Shown piece by piece: positions 50,386 through 60,990 of a DNA stretch of 64,000 nt. A program made the position numbers and the translations under genes. The DNA comes from Gnetum montanum (Eukaryota > Streptophyta > Gnetopsida > Gnetales > Gnetaceae): assembly GCA_015680685.1 (NCBI GenBank), contig MNCI01034627.1, positions 1,233,332 through 1,297,331 on the forward strand, in the 5' to 3' direction. The notes beneath the pieces were generated by a model. That model was not told where the DNA came from. It did not search any database and worked only from the letters and a program-made list of their open reading frames with translations. Position 1 is the first letter of the stretch, and every line of letters starts with the position of its first letter.

Positions 50386-51522
50386 TCAGATGTGAAATGG
50401 TTTGAGGTATAGGTGGTTCGTTGGATGAGTGAGCTCATTACCATTCATGTCAGCTAGCTTAAATGCTCCATTTTCATATGCTTTGGTGATTAAATAGGGC
50501 CCTTCCCATTTTGCTGTGAACTTGTCCACATGTTCACAGACTGCCTTAAGTACGAGATCACCTTCTTTGATCAGGCACTTGTGAATGTCATATTGATGGT
50601 GTTGTCACTGTTGTTGATCAGGAACATGTGTACATTGCTCTTCCATAGAGTCCAAGTCAACAATAGGAAATTCATTGTTTTGACCCTCATCAAGGAGTCT
50701 GGAGAGTGTGATCCTTAAGGATGGTACCTACAACTCTAAAGGTAAAACAGCTTCCAAACCATAAACAAGACTATATGGCATTTTACCTGTGGAAGTTCGA
50801 TGCGTAGTGCGATAAGCCCATAATGCGTATACCAACTGTTCATGCCATTTTCTCTTATTCTGCATAAGCATCTTCTTTAGCACTGAGATGACAATCATGT
50901 TTGTGGCTTCTACTTGTCCATTGCTCTAAGGGTAATATGGGGACGAGAACGAATGTTTAATGCTTAAGCTGTTGCAGAAGGTTCTTGTTTCGACACTGCT
51001 GAATTGTGGTCCGTTATTAGTAATGATGGTCATTGGGATGCCAAAGTGGGTCACAATGTTTTTGAGGATAAAGTTGCATACTTTTTTTGATGTGGTCTTC
51101 CTAAGAGTACTAGCTTCTACCCATTTCATAAAGTATTCAGTTGTAGTTATGATGAAGCTATGTCTCGTCGAAGATGAGGGAGTTATTGGTCCAATGATGT
51201 CCAACCCCCACTTCTGGAAAGTCCATGTGATTTGAGCTATATGCAAATCATTTCGTGGGACATGTATTAGGTTACCATGCCTTTGACATATATCACACAT
51301 TTTACCTTGGAGACACAGTCGTACTCCATGTGTGGCTAATAGTACCCTAAACACCTTATTTTGGTTGCCATTGCTTTGGGTGCTATGTGCCCTCTGCAAA
51401 GTCCTTTGTGTACTTGCTCCACAATGGTCTGCCCATCGGTGCTACTAATGCATCTTAATAGGATACCTTCGTAGGATCTATGATACAATGTATTTCCTAC
51501 TAATGCATACTGTCGAGATATA
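50386..51522 (-). pseudogene. pol: Integrase part of pol, element 3
   Basis: Read on the minus strand, this carries the integrase from just before QYALVGNTLYHRSYEG to the C-terminal stop after LKPFHI. The zinc-binding segment ends MCDICQRHGN. The catalytic core shows GLDIIG, TNNGPQF (the D of the usual DNGPQF is N here) and SNGQVEAT. The sequence is very close to the integrase of element 6, so these belong to one subfamily. It is cut at about 51,522 and joined to a plus-strand gag. Confidence 0.85.
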
Positions 51523-54290
51523 CCACAGACCCAAATTGAAGGACCACCCTTTACCACCTCAACTCAACAAGTTCAGGGTGTTCCCCCACAAAACATGACC
51601 GGGCAGTGGGCTACGACCGGTATGCAGCCACATCAACCCCCTCACTACAACATACCACCTCATATAGTTCCATCCACAAACATCCCTCAAGTATAGCAAC
51701 AACAACAACAACAACCCTTTCCTCACAGTATGCTACCCTTAGTAGCATCTACTATGAATATTCCACAAGCGCAACCTCCAACCACTCAACTCTCCTCTTT
51801 CTAGCCCACTATGCAATAATCTAACTTGTATATGACATAACATAATCAATATACTATCTTGCCTAGTGCCCAAGATTTGGCTGAAACCAAAAAACTGATG
51901 CAAGAGCTAACTGATGAGGTCAAGTACCTCAAAACAGCTACCAATGAAGAGCTTAAGATAGTAGATTTCTATCAGGATGACCCTATTAGCTCTTCGATTC
52001 CACCTCTAACATTACCTAAAGGTGCTTCCCTACCCACGTTAACCAAATACAATGGGGAAATAGACCCCAAATGCCCATGTTGTAACATTTAGACTAGAGT
52101 GTGTGTTGCTTTAGGCATGACCACATGCCATCTTGTGAGTGTGCCCCATGTCCCTCACAGGGAGAGCACTTGACTGGTATCGGGCTTTACCCCGAAACTC
52201 CATAGCTTCTCTAGAAGATTTATTACACCAGTTCGTTACCAGGTTCAAGCAACACTTGACAGCCTCATACAGGTCAAGCAAGCACTGCTTGAACCTGCTT
52301 AAAAATTTATTCAATGGTGGAGTGTTTCCCTCAATGAGCTGCATGAGCCAATCCTGGAGACTTATCTCCTCACTATTTGAAAAGGGGTCGTTAATGATTT
52401 TGTAAAGTCCAAACTATACTATCTTAATGCACACACTCTTAGCCAAGCATTTGTACAAATAAAGAATATATAAGAAGCTGTGCAAAACAGTCATGATCCA
52501 GCCTATTCAACATTTAAAAACCAACATAATAAGAAAGACAAAGAAAAGGCTAAGGCAACTATAGCAGTAGTAGCAGAAACACAACAAATGAGTACAAGAC
52601 AACAAGACAAACTGCCTATTGCCCCTACTAACTATGCTAAACCAACTCCTGCTACTGCACCTGAACCTTCTACATTGCAAACTACTACAATAGGTCATGC
52701 CTGAAACTTTGAGAGGAAAGATCCCTCTCAATACACACCATTGCCTGCGAAGCCTTCTCAACTATTTGAACAACTTTTGAAGGATGGAATAATGAAACAC
52801 AAGCATATGTCTCCTGTAGCTATTCAAAGACATGATCGGTTCTGTGAATTGGTCAAGAATCTAGGCTTGGCCACACCTAATAAGCCTCCTATCCCAAAAG
52901 GCTTTAGACTTGATAGGTTTTGCGAGTACCATCAACGTAATGGGCATGGTACCAATTTTTGTTTTTCCCTCAAACAAGACATCCAACCAATGATAGATAG
53001 AGGCAAAATAACTTTCGATGAGTCCAACCCAGTCCACCTGCAAAACCAATCCATGGGCATATATAAGGACCCATTAAATACCAAGGAAGAATCATATGTA
53101 ATTAATACCATCTACTTAGATAGCGAACAAGAAACAACCAAGATTAACACCATTTATTTAGATAATGAATAGCAAACACCTAGGAAACCCTTTGTAGTTC
53201 ATATCCCTCCTACTGCACAAACCTCCACACCTCAATCACCATGTCCTCAGTATAACCCATCTACACCGCAAAGACCCTATGTCATCCAGATACCCCCCGC
53301 GGTGGGAGCCTCTACCATACCACCACAAGACAAACCATACGTAGTCCGTGTACCTCCTACCACTACTACCCTAAACATACAACCTCCTACCCGGTCGACT
53401 CCCTATGTAGTCCGAGTGCCACCTGCAATTGCAACTATGGAGGCACAGCCCCCAACTAGACCTACTCCATATTTTGTCAGGATACCCAAACATCTTGATA
53501 ACCACCAATCTTCCACTCCATAAACATAGAATAAACCGACCCCGTATGTTGTTAGGGTGCCCCGACAGCCTAACACTCAACCACCTTCAACTGTCCAATC
53601 GCAACCCCGTCCTACTCCATACGTCGTACAAGTTCCAAAGCAACCAGATGTGCAGAAACCAAATGTTCCCTTGCGCCACGTGTGGGAACACTTGGCATAT
53701 AGGCTCACATGGGAACGATTGGAGAAAGAACGTCAACAGCTTGCCTTAGGACCCCCCAAGCCTACTCCATTAAGTGAAGTACCCATGGCATTACCTACTA
53801 ACGAATTGAACATGAGCTAAAAGGGAGAATCATCGGGAACACATGATGCATCCAAATCGACAGTTATGGAAGAAAACATCAAACCAGCTACACATGAGAT
53901 AAAACTATTAGGCCTGATGGACCAAGTAACCATTAACAAGCATGCACCCAACAGTAAAGATCTGGAAATAGCCCTAATGCAAGTTATGTAGGCACTTAAA
54001 CAAAAAAAAACTTCATTAAGCCTATATGACCTTATATTAACTTCTCAAACTCATTGCGAGGCCCTAGTACACATGTTAANGACTTCTCAAACTCATTGCG
54101 AGGCCCTAGTACACATGTTAACATCAATACCAGTAAGCAAAAACTTACCCACAGATGAGCCTTCCATACATGCGGTAATGTCTAAACGACCAGGATCCAA
54201 ACCCAAATCATTAGGATTTCACCTCGAAAACATTAAGATCAACGAGAAAATCAAAGATGTCACCCACAAACCCATGTTTATAACCATATG
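51523..54290 (+). pseudogene. gag: Ty3/gypsy gag, element 6
   Basis: After a Q- and P-rich N-terminal part with a CAA run, the capsid-like core shows DDPISSSIPPLTLP, TGRALDWYRALP and DFVKSKLYYL. The knuckle is CEYHQRNGHGTNFC near 52,920, of the C-x2-H-x4-H-x4-C form. Between knuckle and protease, about six copies of a (T)PYVVRVP-like heptad-to-octad occur (53,190-53,640), separated by proline-rich linkers. An assembly duplication with an N lies at 54,040-54,121. Stops include TAG at Q positions. The 5' end and LTR are missing. Confidence 0.88.
54040..54121. other. Likely assembly join: 40-bp duplication around one N
   Basis: The 40 bases at 54,040-54,079 are repeated exactly at 54,082-54,121, with a single N at 54,080 between them. 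The gag reading is duplicated too (QTHCEALVHML twice), while elements 4 and 5 have one copy. Overlapping contig ends left unmerged are the simplest cause. Confidence 0.8.
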
Positions 54291-55017
54291 AGTTAATCAG
54301 TTCAAGATACATCGGGTACACGTAGATGATGGAGTGGCCACAAATGTGGTACCTTACCCTATCATTGAACAGTTAGGGCTTACAAACTTAATTAATCCAA
54401 TGTCTACGACATGCCTGAAGTCTTTTAATGGGTCACGAGTAGTAGTTAAGGGAACATTGAATTTGGACTTCATAGCAGGGGATTAGTTCCCTACATCCGC
54501 ATACTTCGTAGTTATTGATCAAATGCCTGGGTTTAACCTAATCCTGGGATGACCCTGGTTAGCCTAGCTAAAAGCAGTGTCTTCCCCCATTCATCAGAAA
54601 ATTCACTTACCATATGAAGGGGGTGAAATCATCATCCATGGGGATACTGCTACTTCCACCATCTCATCTCACACGGAGGCAAATCAAGGCTCTGAAGTTA
54701 AATTTTAGGGGCTTGAACAAGAAGATCCACCACATGAGCATAAACCTGACACCATTCCCGAAAAACTTACACCAAAAGAAGCAAACTAAGTTCAAACTGA
54801 TGATCAACATATCAATTGTGACTCCTTCGGAACCGAGACATTACCTAAACTAGAAACATCTGAAGATATTGACTCCCATCTTTCTCTGCTAGACATCTCC
54901 TGGTCAGAGCTACCATTCAACATAATCAACAAAGGGGATGATGAGTACAGAATCACACCTATCAACGTCACTCCTAATGTTAAATTAAGAAAAATTAAAA
55001 AATTACTAAACCACTAA
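54291..55017 (+). pseudogene. pro: Aspartic protease, element 6
   Basis: The frame shows VHVDDGVATNVVPY (active site at 54,322-54,333), TTCLKSFNGSRVVVKG and MPGFNLILG, then a C-terminal tail that includes EYRITPINV, aligned with EYRLMPYRS in element 4. In-frame stops are TGA at the ITI*VNQ site and TAG in GD*FPT, the latter shared with element 5. The frame ends at TAA 55,015-55,017. No clear splice donor was found here. Confidence 0.8.
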
Positions 55018-55275
55018 ACTACATTCCTCATCCGAAATGACGTTAAACTACCACATGTCCGCAACGACATAAAACTAGCCACGACTAGAAATGGCCGATT
55101 TACCAAGGAACCCACCAGTATCACTCAAAACTTCTCTTGTTTACATATGGCCCAAAACAGACTTAAACTAGTACATGGGGCCTAGAATGGCTTTGAACTA
55201 GAACATCAAGACTACAGTCTGCCATGACTTTAAACTGACACACATGTGCCCATGGCCCAAAATGACCTTAAACTA
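55018..55275 (+). repeat. Spacer motif array after protease, element 6
   Basis: About seven units such as GACGTTAAACTACCACATG, GACATAAAACTAGCC and GACCTTAAACTAGAGC are present. The array separates the protease from the 3' end of cargo copy D. Confidence 0.8.
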
Positions 55276-55691
55276 GAGCATTTTCTTACATTTATTTTCT
55301 CTCAATTCAAGTTTACAATTCAAATTTATGTTTACCTTGTTGCGTTGTTGCATTATCAGCCATAGTTTTCCTTCATATTCCCCTTTTTACATGATTATGC
55401 TGCTACTTCTGTTCCTACTTCGTGCATTACACTTAAACAACAAAATGAAGAAAAACATTTTACATTGTTGCATCGTGTTTACATTCAAGCCCAAAATATT
55501 TTCACTTTAAATCTACACTTATCAGTGTTCAAACAAACTCAAAATTCAAAAAAATATATATATATTCATATAAAAATAAAAAATTACAATAGTTAACCGA
55601 TTCAATCCATCAGTTCATATACAATCCAAAGCGAAACGTTCTGTTTGCAACTCATATAAAAACATGAGCGATGATAATACCAAATTGAAAA
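55276..55691. other. Region between array and cargo copy D
   Basis: This is AT-rich noncoding sequence with an AT microsatellite at 55,553-55,566. It would be the 3' flank of the cargo gene. No gene is seen. Confidence 0.4.
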
Positions 55692-56641
55692 CTAAGCATC
55701 AAGGTCGGGAGGGGTGTCCCCCTCAGACTCCCTGGCACCATGGGTCCCTGCTCCACTGGGACCACCTTCTTAACCATCGTCATTGCCCTGACCCTATGAA
55801 AAGGTAAAAGAAAATAATTAACACAAAATGAAAATAGAAGAATTCCAAAAGCTATTTAATAAACAAAATTCACAAGTTTAAACGAATTATTGAAGAAGAT
55901 CCTCCTAGACCGAATTCCAATCGACGAAGGATTTCTTCTTCAGAGATACTTTCCCAGTCAGTCCCATCAAGGCCCAGATCAACGTTGGCCAAAGCCTTCC
56001 CTTTATCCACCACAGACCAAGTGGGACATTTCAGGGAAAACTCGCCCACAGAAACCTCCCCAGTAGCTGTGGTGATTACCCTCTTGGGTGATTCCATCTC
56101 TATCATAGTATGCTTAGCAAATGCATCAAATGAAGAGCGTAGGCCTAAACCCTCAACAAACATCTCCAACTAACGCTTCTCTATAGATACCTCCTTTAAC
56201 GATTTTTTATAATGATACTTATGGGTCTTTTCATCTTGACCCCATTTCCGCACCTTAGAAGCAAAAGCCTTCCAATCCTGACATTTGAGGTTTAGTAAAT
56301 CTATTTGTGTGTTAAGCTCTGCTAGCTCCTGAGTCATTAATACTTAGAGATTCAAGAAATTCCAATATCTGTTATAAGTAATCTGGGAAGTTTGCCAAGA
56401 ATAATCACCTGTTAACCTGGCTGAGGCAAACTCATAGCACGATTTGAGATCATCCTGTTCTGCTGATAGCTTGGAAATCTCTTTTTCTCTTGCCTGAATC
56501 TACAACCATAGCCTCTCGATGGAGCACCTATAGGTCCAAAGAGACTTGGCATTCTGCACAACGCATTTTTCCATTTCATCATAGATCTATCGGGGTACTT
56601 GCTCAATCTCTGGAGGCAGTGTAGGAAAATTCTCAATACAA

Positions 56642-56774
56642 GTGGCCTTATATGAATCCCATTTTAGTTTAGCCCTTGCTCATATGAGGAGAACATACAT
56701 TAGACATNGTGGCCTTATATGAATCCCATTTCAGTTTAGCCCTTGCTCATATGAGGAGAACATACATTAGACAT
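56642..56774. other. Likely assembly join: 66-bp duplication around one N
   Basis: The 66 bases at 56,642-56,707 recur at 56,709-56,774 with one difference, flanking a single N at 56,708. It falls at the start of exon 6 of cargo copy D and duplicates the acceptor. Unmerged contig ends are likely. Confidence 0.8.
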
Positions 56775-59536
56775 TGGACAATAGCAATAGATGTGAAAAA
56801 CCGAAGGATTTGAAATGCTTAAGATATATGTACCTATTTCAGGATGAGCTTGCTGGATGCAATCAACTACCTCATCAATGATACCAGTTATAAAATCCAT
56901 TTTACTTGGCATTTCGATCCAAGTAAATGGTTCATGCATAGGAGATGGGTTAACTTTGGTGGTCATTTCTGTGGGAGCCTTCATCATAGGGACTTCTAAA
57001 TGAATGTTAGGAACTGTCCTAGTCTCAACATTTTCACCTAGTAGTAGTAAAAAAACATAAAATTAAAACTTTGAATAATGAAAAGCACAATTCAAAAGTA
57101 AAATAAACATAATATGGCGAATATACCGAAATCTCTATCTTCCTCCCGATTCAGAGGATCGTCAAGGTCTAGCCTCCCTTCGAGGAAACCATCAAACATC
57201 TCATTGACTCCATCCTAATCATCGATGTTACCCTCTTTTATGGTATCTTCCTCCCGATCTTTCATTCCTCCCATCTCATCTCTGCCCGTTTCGTCCTCCT
57301 CCTCATTTATGTTTGTTGAGACCTCTTCCTCCTCGATGATCGGTGCTAACCTCTCTCTTCTTATTTCAGAAGTCAATTCTAATGACATTCATAGATTCAA
57401 CATCAATTTTGTATAAATAGCTGAAAATAAAGTAAAAATAATGATGATGACAATAAAACAAGGACAAATCAGTGAATCAAGCTTACCCCGTACAGGCATC
57501 TTAAACCATATACATTTCACCCTTGGTTCATCTATAGTTAGAGCAACCTCTCTAGGATGTTCACACTTCTAAACTTTCGATTTTTCTTTCCTAATCGTTT
57601 CCTTGATCACTCGATCGGCTCTCCTAGCAGTATAGGGCACACTATCTAGTTCCAACCCTACACTGTCACATGTATGAATTTAATGACGAGATGACCCCTC
57701 CGTTATGACGGAAATTGATTCGTCAATCCCCTCGGGAGAATCTTGAGATTTGGCCACCTCAAATAAGTGGCAAATCCATGGGTGAGATAGTTGGTCATGA
57801 TCCCTTAACACGTACTTGTTATCCGTGCAAAAAACTAAAAATTTAGCTAGCCAACGCAAGTAACTGGCAAAGAATGGAAAGGTGAAATGCGATTGCGCCT
57901 CAATATTTGAGCGTAACCTTACTATCTCCCTGTGGAAACCTGAAAGAAAAAACTGGGCTTTGTTATAGCATACCCTAGTCTTTAGAATAGTGCGCATGAT
58001 ACGCATAGGTTCTACCCCAAAAGTTTTTACTTGAGACAAAGACTTGGGAAACACCCGCTCTTTGAACAAGGGATACAGCTCATTAACTTCTACCACTTTT
58101 GATTTTCCCTGCATAGGGAATTCCTTAGAGCCTTTAAGAACACCCAACCAGTCCTCCAACTCATGCACAACATGGAGCTCTTTCTATGCCCTATCCAAAA
58201 CCACTCTAACACCATCTGCTGGTATGCTGAAGAGGTCTGAGAAGAACCCCATCAACAGATGGAAAACCACTTTGACACCCTTTATGCGAGTGCTATAGTA
58301 GGTGAAAAATTCATTGAATGAATCAACAATTCCAATCATCTATGTCACAGAAACATTAGGGCTCAGGGCAGTAAACAAATCAATGAGGCACACATCACTC
58401 AAACAACTAATGATATGTGGCAATGCCTTAGTACGTAACCATCGTTGTGCATCACTAATTTCTCCGAATTTCATAGACAAAGTGCTCTCAGTCCGCCCGG
58501 TTGTGATAGTGGCTCCACCAGGGGGGACATCCACTATATGCACAAGATAACACCATGGAGTCAATATAACCAATGATGTAGCAGAACAAACAAACTGAGG
58601 CGTAAGAAGATACTGTGACTCACCATCAAATGATGGATTCACACTAGGTGCCAAATCAGAATCACATGGGAAAACTGGCCCATTATGGAACCAATCCCCA
58701 TGTAGCCACCCCCTAGCCTCGCATTGTGCAAGTGCCCTCGAGTACCATTTGTGAAAATGAACAATATCACCCTTAGTTTGGGCTAACACGACACCACGGT
58801 GAGTGGGGCCTACCATGAAAGCCTCTAAGGTGGTATGAGCCAAAGTGAGTCCATCATCATCTACGCACACCCCTTCTTTATCAAATTGAGGCTTGCAAAG
58901 AAACAGCAGTCAAAACATAAACAAATACTAGGCAACAAAGTAAAACAACAAATTGAAAAACTTTACCTACCTACCCGATACACCGTTCCAGGAGGGTTCT
59001 AGAATAAAGTATGCGCACGAGCAGCTAGAAATAGAGTGTTGTTGATGTGATGAAGGCCATCTGATAGTAAGTCCCATACACGCAACAAAGGATGGGTAGA
59101 TCTAGGTCCTCCAGAGGGACCGTCCTCAATTGTAAATACTCCTTCATCAATGTCCTCCATAAAAGCTACTACCCCATTCAAAGATCCTGGTAACATGGTC
59201 TCAAGCATGCTCCATGCTAACTATTCACTTAAGTGGGACCATATTACCATGCTAAATCTCTCTAGCATGAATGGAAGAAACTCGCTAACACCCATTCTAA
59301 ACCATACCCCATTTTGATCAATGATCATATTTGGAGCAGGTTCATCAGAATCAATGGGCCCAAACCACACCAAAACCCTGGCAAGCTCCACCACTAGGAG
59401 GAAAGGCTTGTAATTCCTGCAAGTGTTCAGAAACCATAGCAAATTATCTATATAAGAAAATGAAATAATAAAATAAATTTTCGTCCTAGTAGCCAACACA
59501 TGGAAAGAAACTCTTGTTCTCTTCACACCCAGTGTG

Positions 59537-59588
59537 CAGACCCTGCATGCTGCAAACCCTGCATGCTGCAAACCCTGCATGCTGCAAC
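59537..59588 (-). repeat. 16-bp tandem repeat in intron 1 of copy D
   Basis: ACCCTGCATGCTGCAA repeats about three times. Related words (GCATGCTGGGGTTTC) recur to about 60,230. They resemble the GCGTGC/GCATGC words of the element 3 LTR. Confidence 0.75.
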
Positions 59589-60466
59589 GTGGATGCACAA
59601 ACCCCGCACGCCGAGCATGTCCTTCAAGCTATGAAAACATTTATGCTACAACAAACTTTATGCTATAGAAACCGTTATGCTACGCAATGGGGAAAATCGA
59701 CGGGAACAGTAGGTGAAAACATAAATTTTGACGAAAGATCAGAGCCTACCTGCATGTCGATCTAGATCATGATGGAATCCTGGGTCTAGGTAGACACTAG
59801 AGCATTGCCTCACTCTCTTCAGTGAAGGTCAAGCTAGGCTCCTTCCTCCCCTGGCCTTCTACTTGCTTACCCTTTCCCATCACTACATGCACGCTGAACC
59901 TTGTGTTCACGCTGCATCTTGCATGCTGGGGTTTCGACCCTGCACGCTACGTTCACACTGTGTCTTGCATGCTGGGGTTTCAACCCTACGACACGCTAAA
60001 TTCATGTCGAACCTTGAATCTCGCAGAACTCAAAACACTAATAAATCTTAAACAAACAAGCAAGAATCAGGACAACAAGACCCAATTAACAGAATAGGAA
60101 ATAATAAAAAAAATAGGGATGCAACAAAAACCAGAGGAACTATCTCAGTAATGGACATCATATAGAAAGAATATAGTGAACTAGGCTCATGCTGGGGCTT
60201 CAACCTTGCACACTGGGGTTTGAACCCTTAGCCTCATGTTCACGTTGCATGTTCATGCTGAAGGTCTCATCGAATCCTTCCACCCGACTTGCCGCACCCC
60301 AATCTATATCACCCTTGTCGCCACCGCTCTGCCATACTTGCGCCTGCCCCTATCTACGCTGCCTGATATTCACCCTGGTATACCCTGCAAAATAGGTTCA
60401 TGCTTGAGCTTTGCGGGATCATGCTTGAACTTGGTCACTGGCTACCTTGCGGTTCACGCTAACTCC

Positions 60467-60474
60467 TATTTATA
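60467..60474 (-). promoter_or_regulatory. TATA-like sequence upstream of exon 2, copy D
   Basis: The minus strand reads GTATAAATAGG here. It falls within predicted intron 1, unlike the TATA boxes of copies C and E, which precede exon 1. It could be an alternative promoter or chance. Confidence 0.3.
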
Positions 60475-60774
60475 CACTTTGCATTAAATACGCTGATGAT
60501 GCCTTGAAATAATTTATTCAATTAATATAAAAGTTAACCAAAATACAAAGTATGTGTAAATACATATGAACAAAGCAGAAGCAAAGATAATGAACAAAAG
60601 AAAAGAAAAGACAATGATATACTGGGATGAACACTACCCACATGCAATATTCTCTTACGAAGTAACTCCTGTTGCCCACACTAAAAATTTTAGCGCAAAC
60701 TCCTCATCTGGCAGTCTCACACTCAATAATGATTAGAAATCATACAATCAACCAAACGTCATAAACGAACAGTT

Positions 60775-60905
60775 ATCAATTCGGTAAGGCGGTAAACTAC
60801 CACCATCAGCCCGGTAAGGCCTTAAATTTCCGCAATCGACCTGGTAAGGCCTTAAACTGCCATGCGTCTAAGTATGACGATAAATTACCATCGCACACCT
60901 TAGTC
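60775..60905 (+). repeat. Spacer motif array before pol, element 6
   Basis: About four units, such as GGTAAGGCCTTAAACTGCC and GGTAAGGCGGTAAACTACC, lie between the cargo gene's 5' end and pol. Confidence 0.75.
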
Positions 60906-60990
60906 TAGTTTAGATACATAAACGCATAAATTACTTACATCTAAAAATAACGAACCACCTGATTGACACTGCTCACTGTTTATTGGCAGG

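Larger units (their letters stand above)
55692..60735 (-). pseudogene. Antisense cargo gene, copy D (most complete)
   Basis: Predicted exons are about 60,735-60,659 (weak), 59,416-58,975, 58,891-57,487, 57,420-57,127, 57,037-56,834, 56,745-55,911 and 55,753-55,692. Introns have GT and AG ends, for example CACTTGCAG before exon 2 and TTTCTTTGCAAG before exon 3. Landmarks in order are KPFLLVVELARVL, DDGLTLAHTTLEAF, SHPWICHLFEVAK, an acidic exon, EPFTWIEMPSKMDF, a charged probable coiled-coil stretch, and WSVVDKGKALANVDLGL. Nearly every segment aligns with copies A, B or C. A whole product would be near 1,000 residues. Eight of ten in-frame stops I read are TAG. It lies between protease and RT, antisense to both. 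No domain is recognised, and no enzyme function should be assumed. Confidence 0.8.

Noticed and set aside
59221-59598. A 125-codon minus-strand open frame taken as one exon
   Set aside because: Only the part from 59,416 down aligns with copy C. The upstream part covers the 16-bp repeat and lies before a good acceptor, so it is read-through of intron 1.
55692-60735. Plant mobile domain (MAIN-like) or another captured host gene as identity of the cargo
   Set aside because: I could not find the characteristic segments of that domain by eye. Naming it without a profile search would be a guess.
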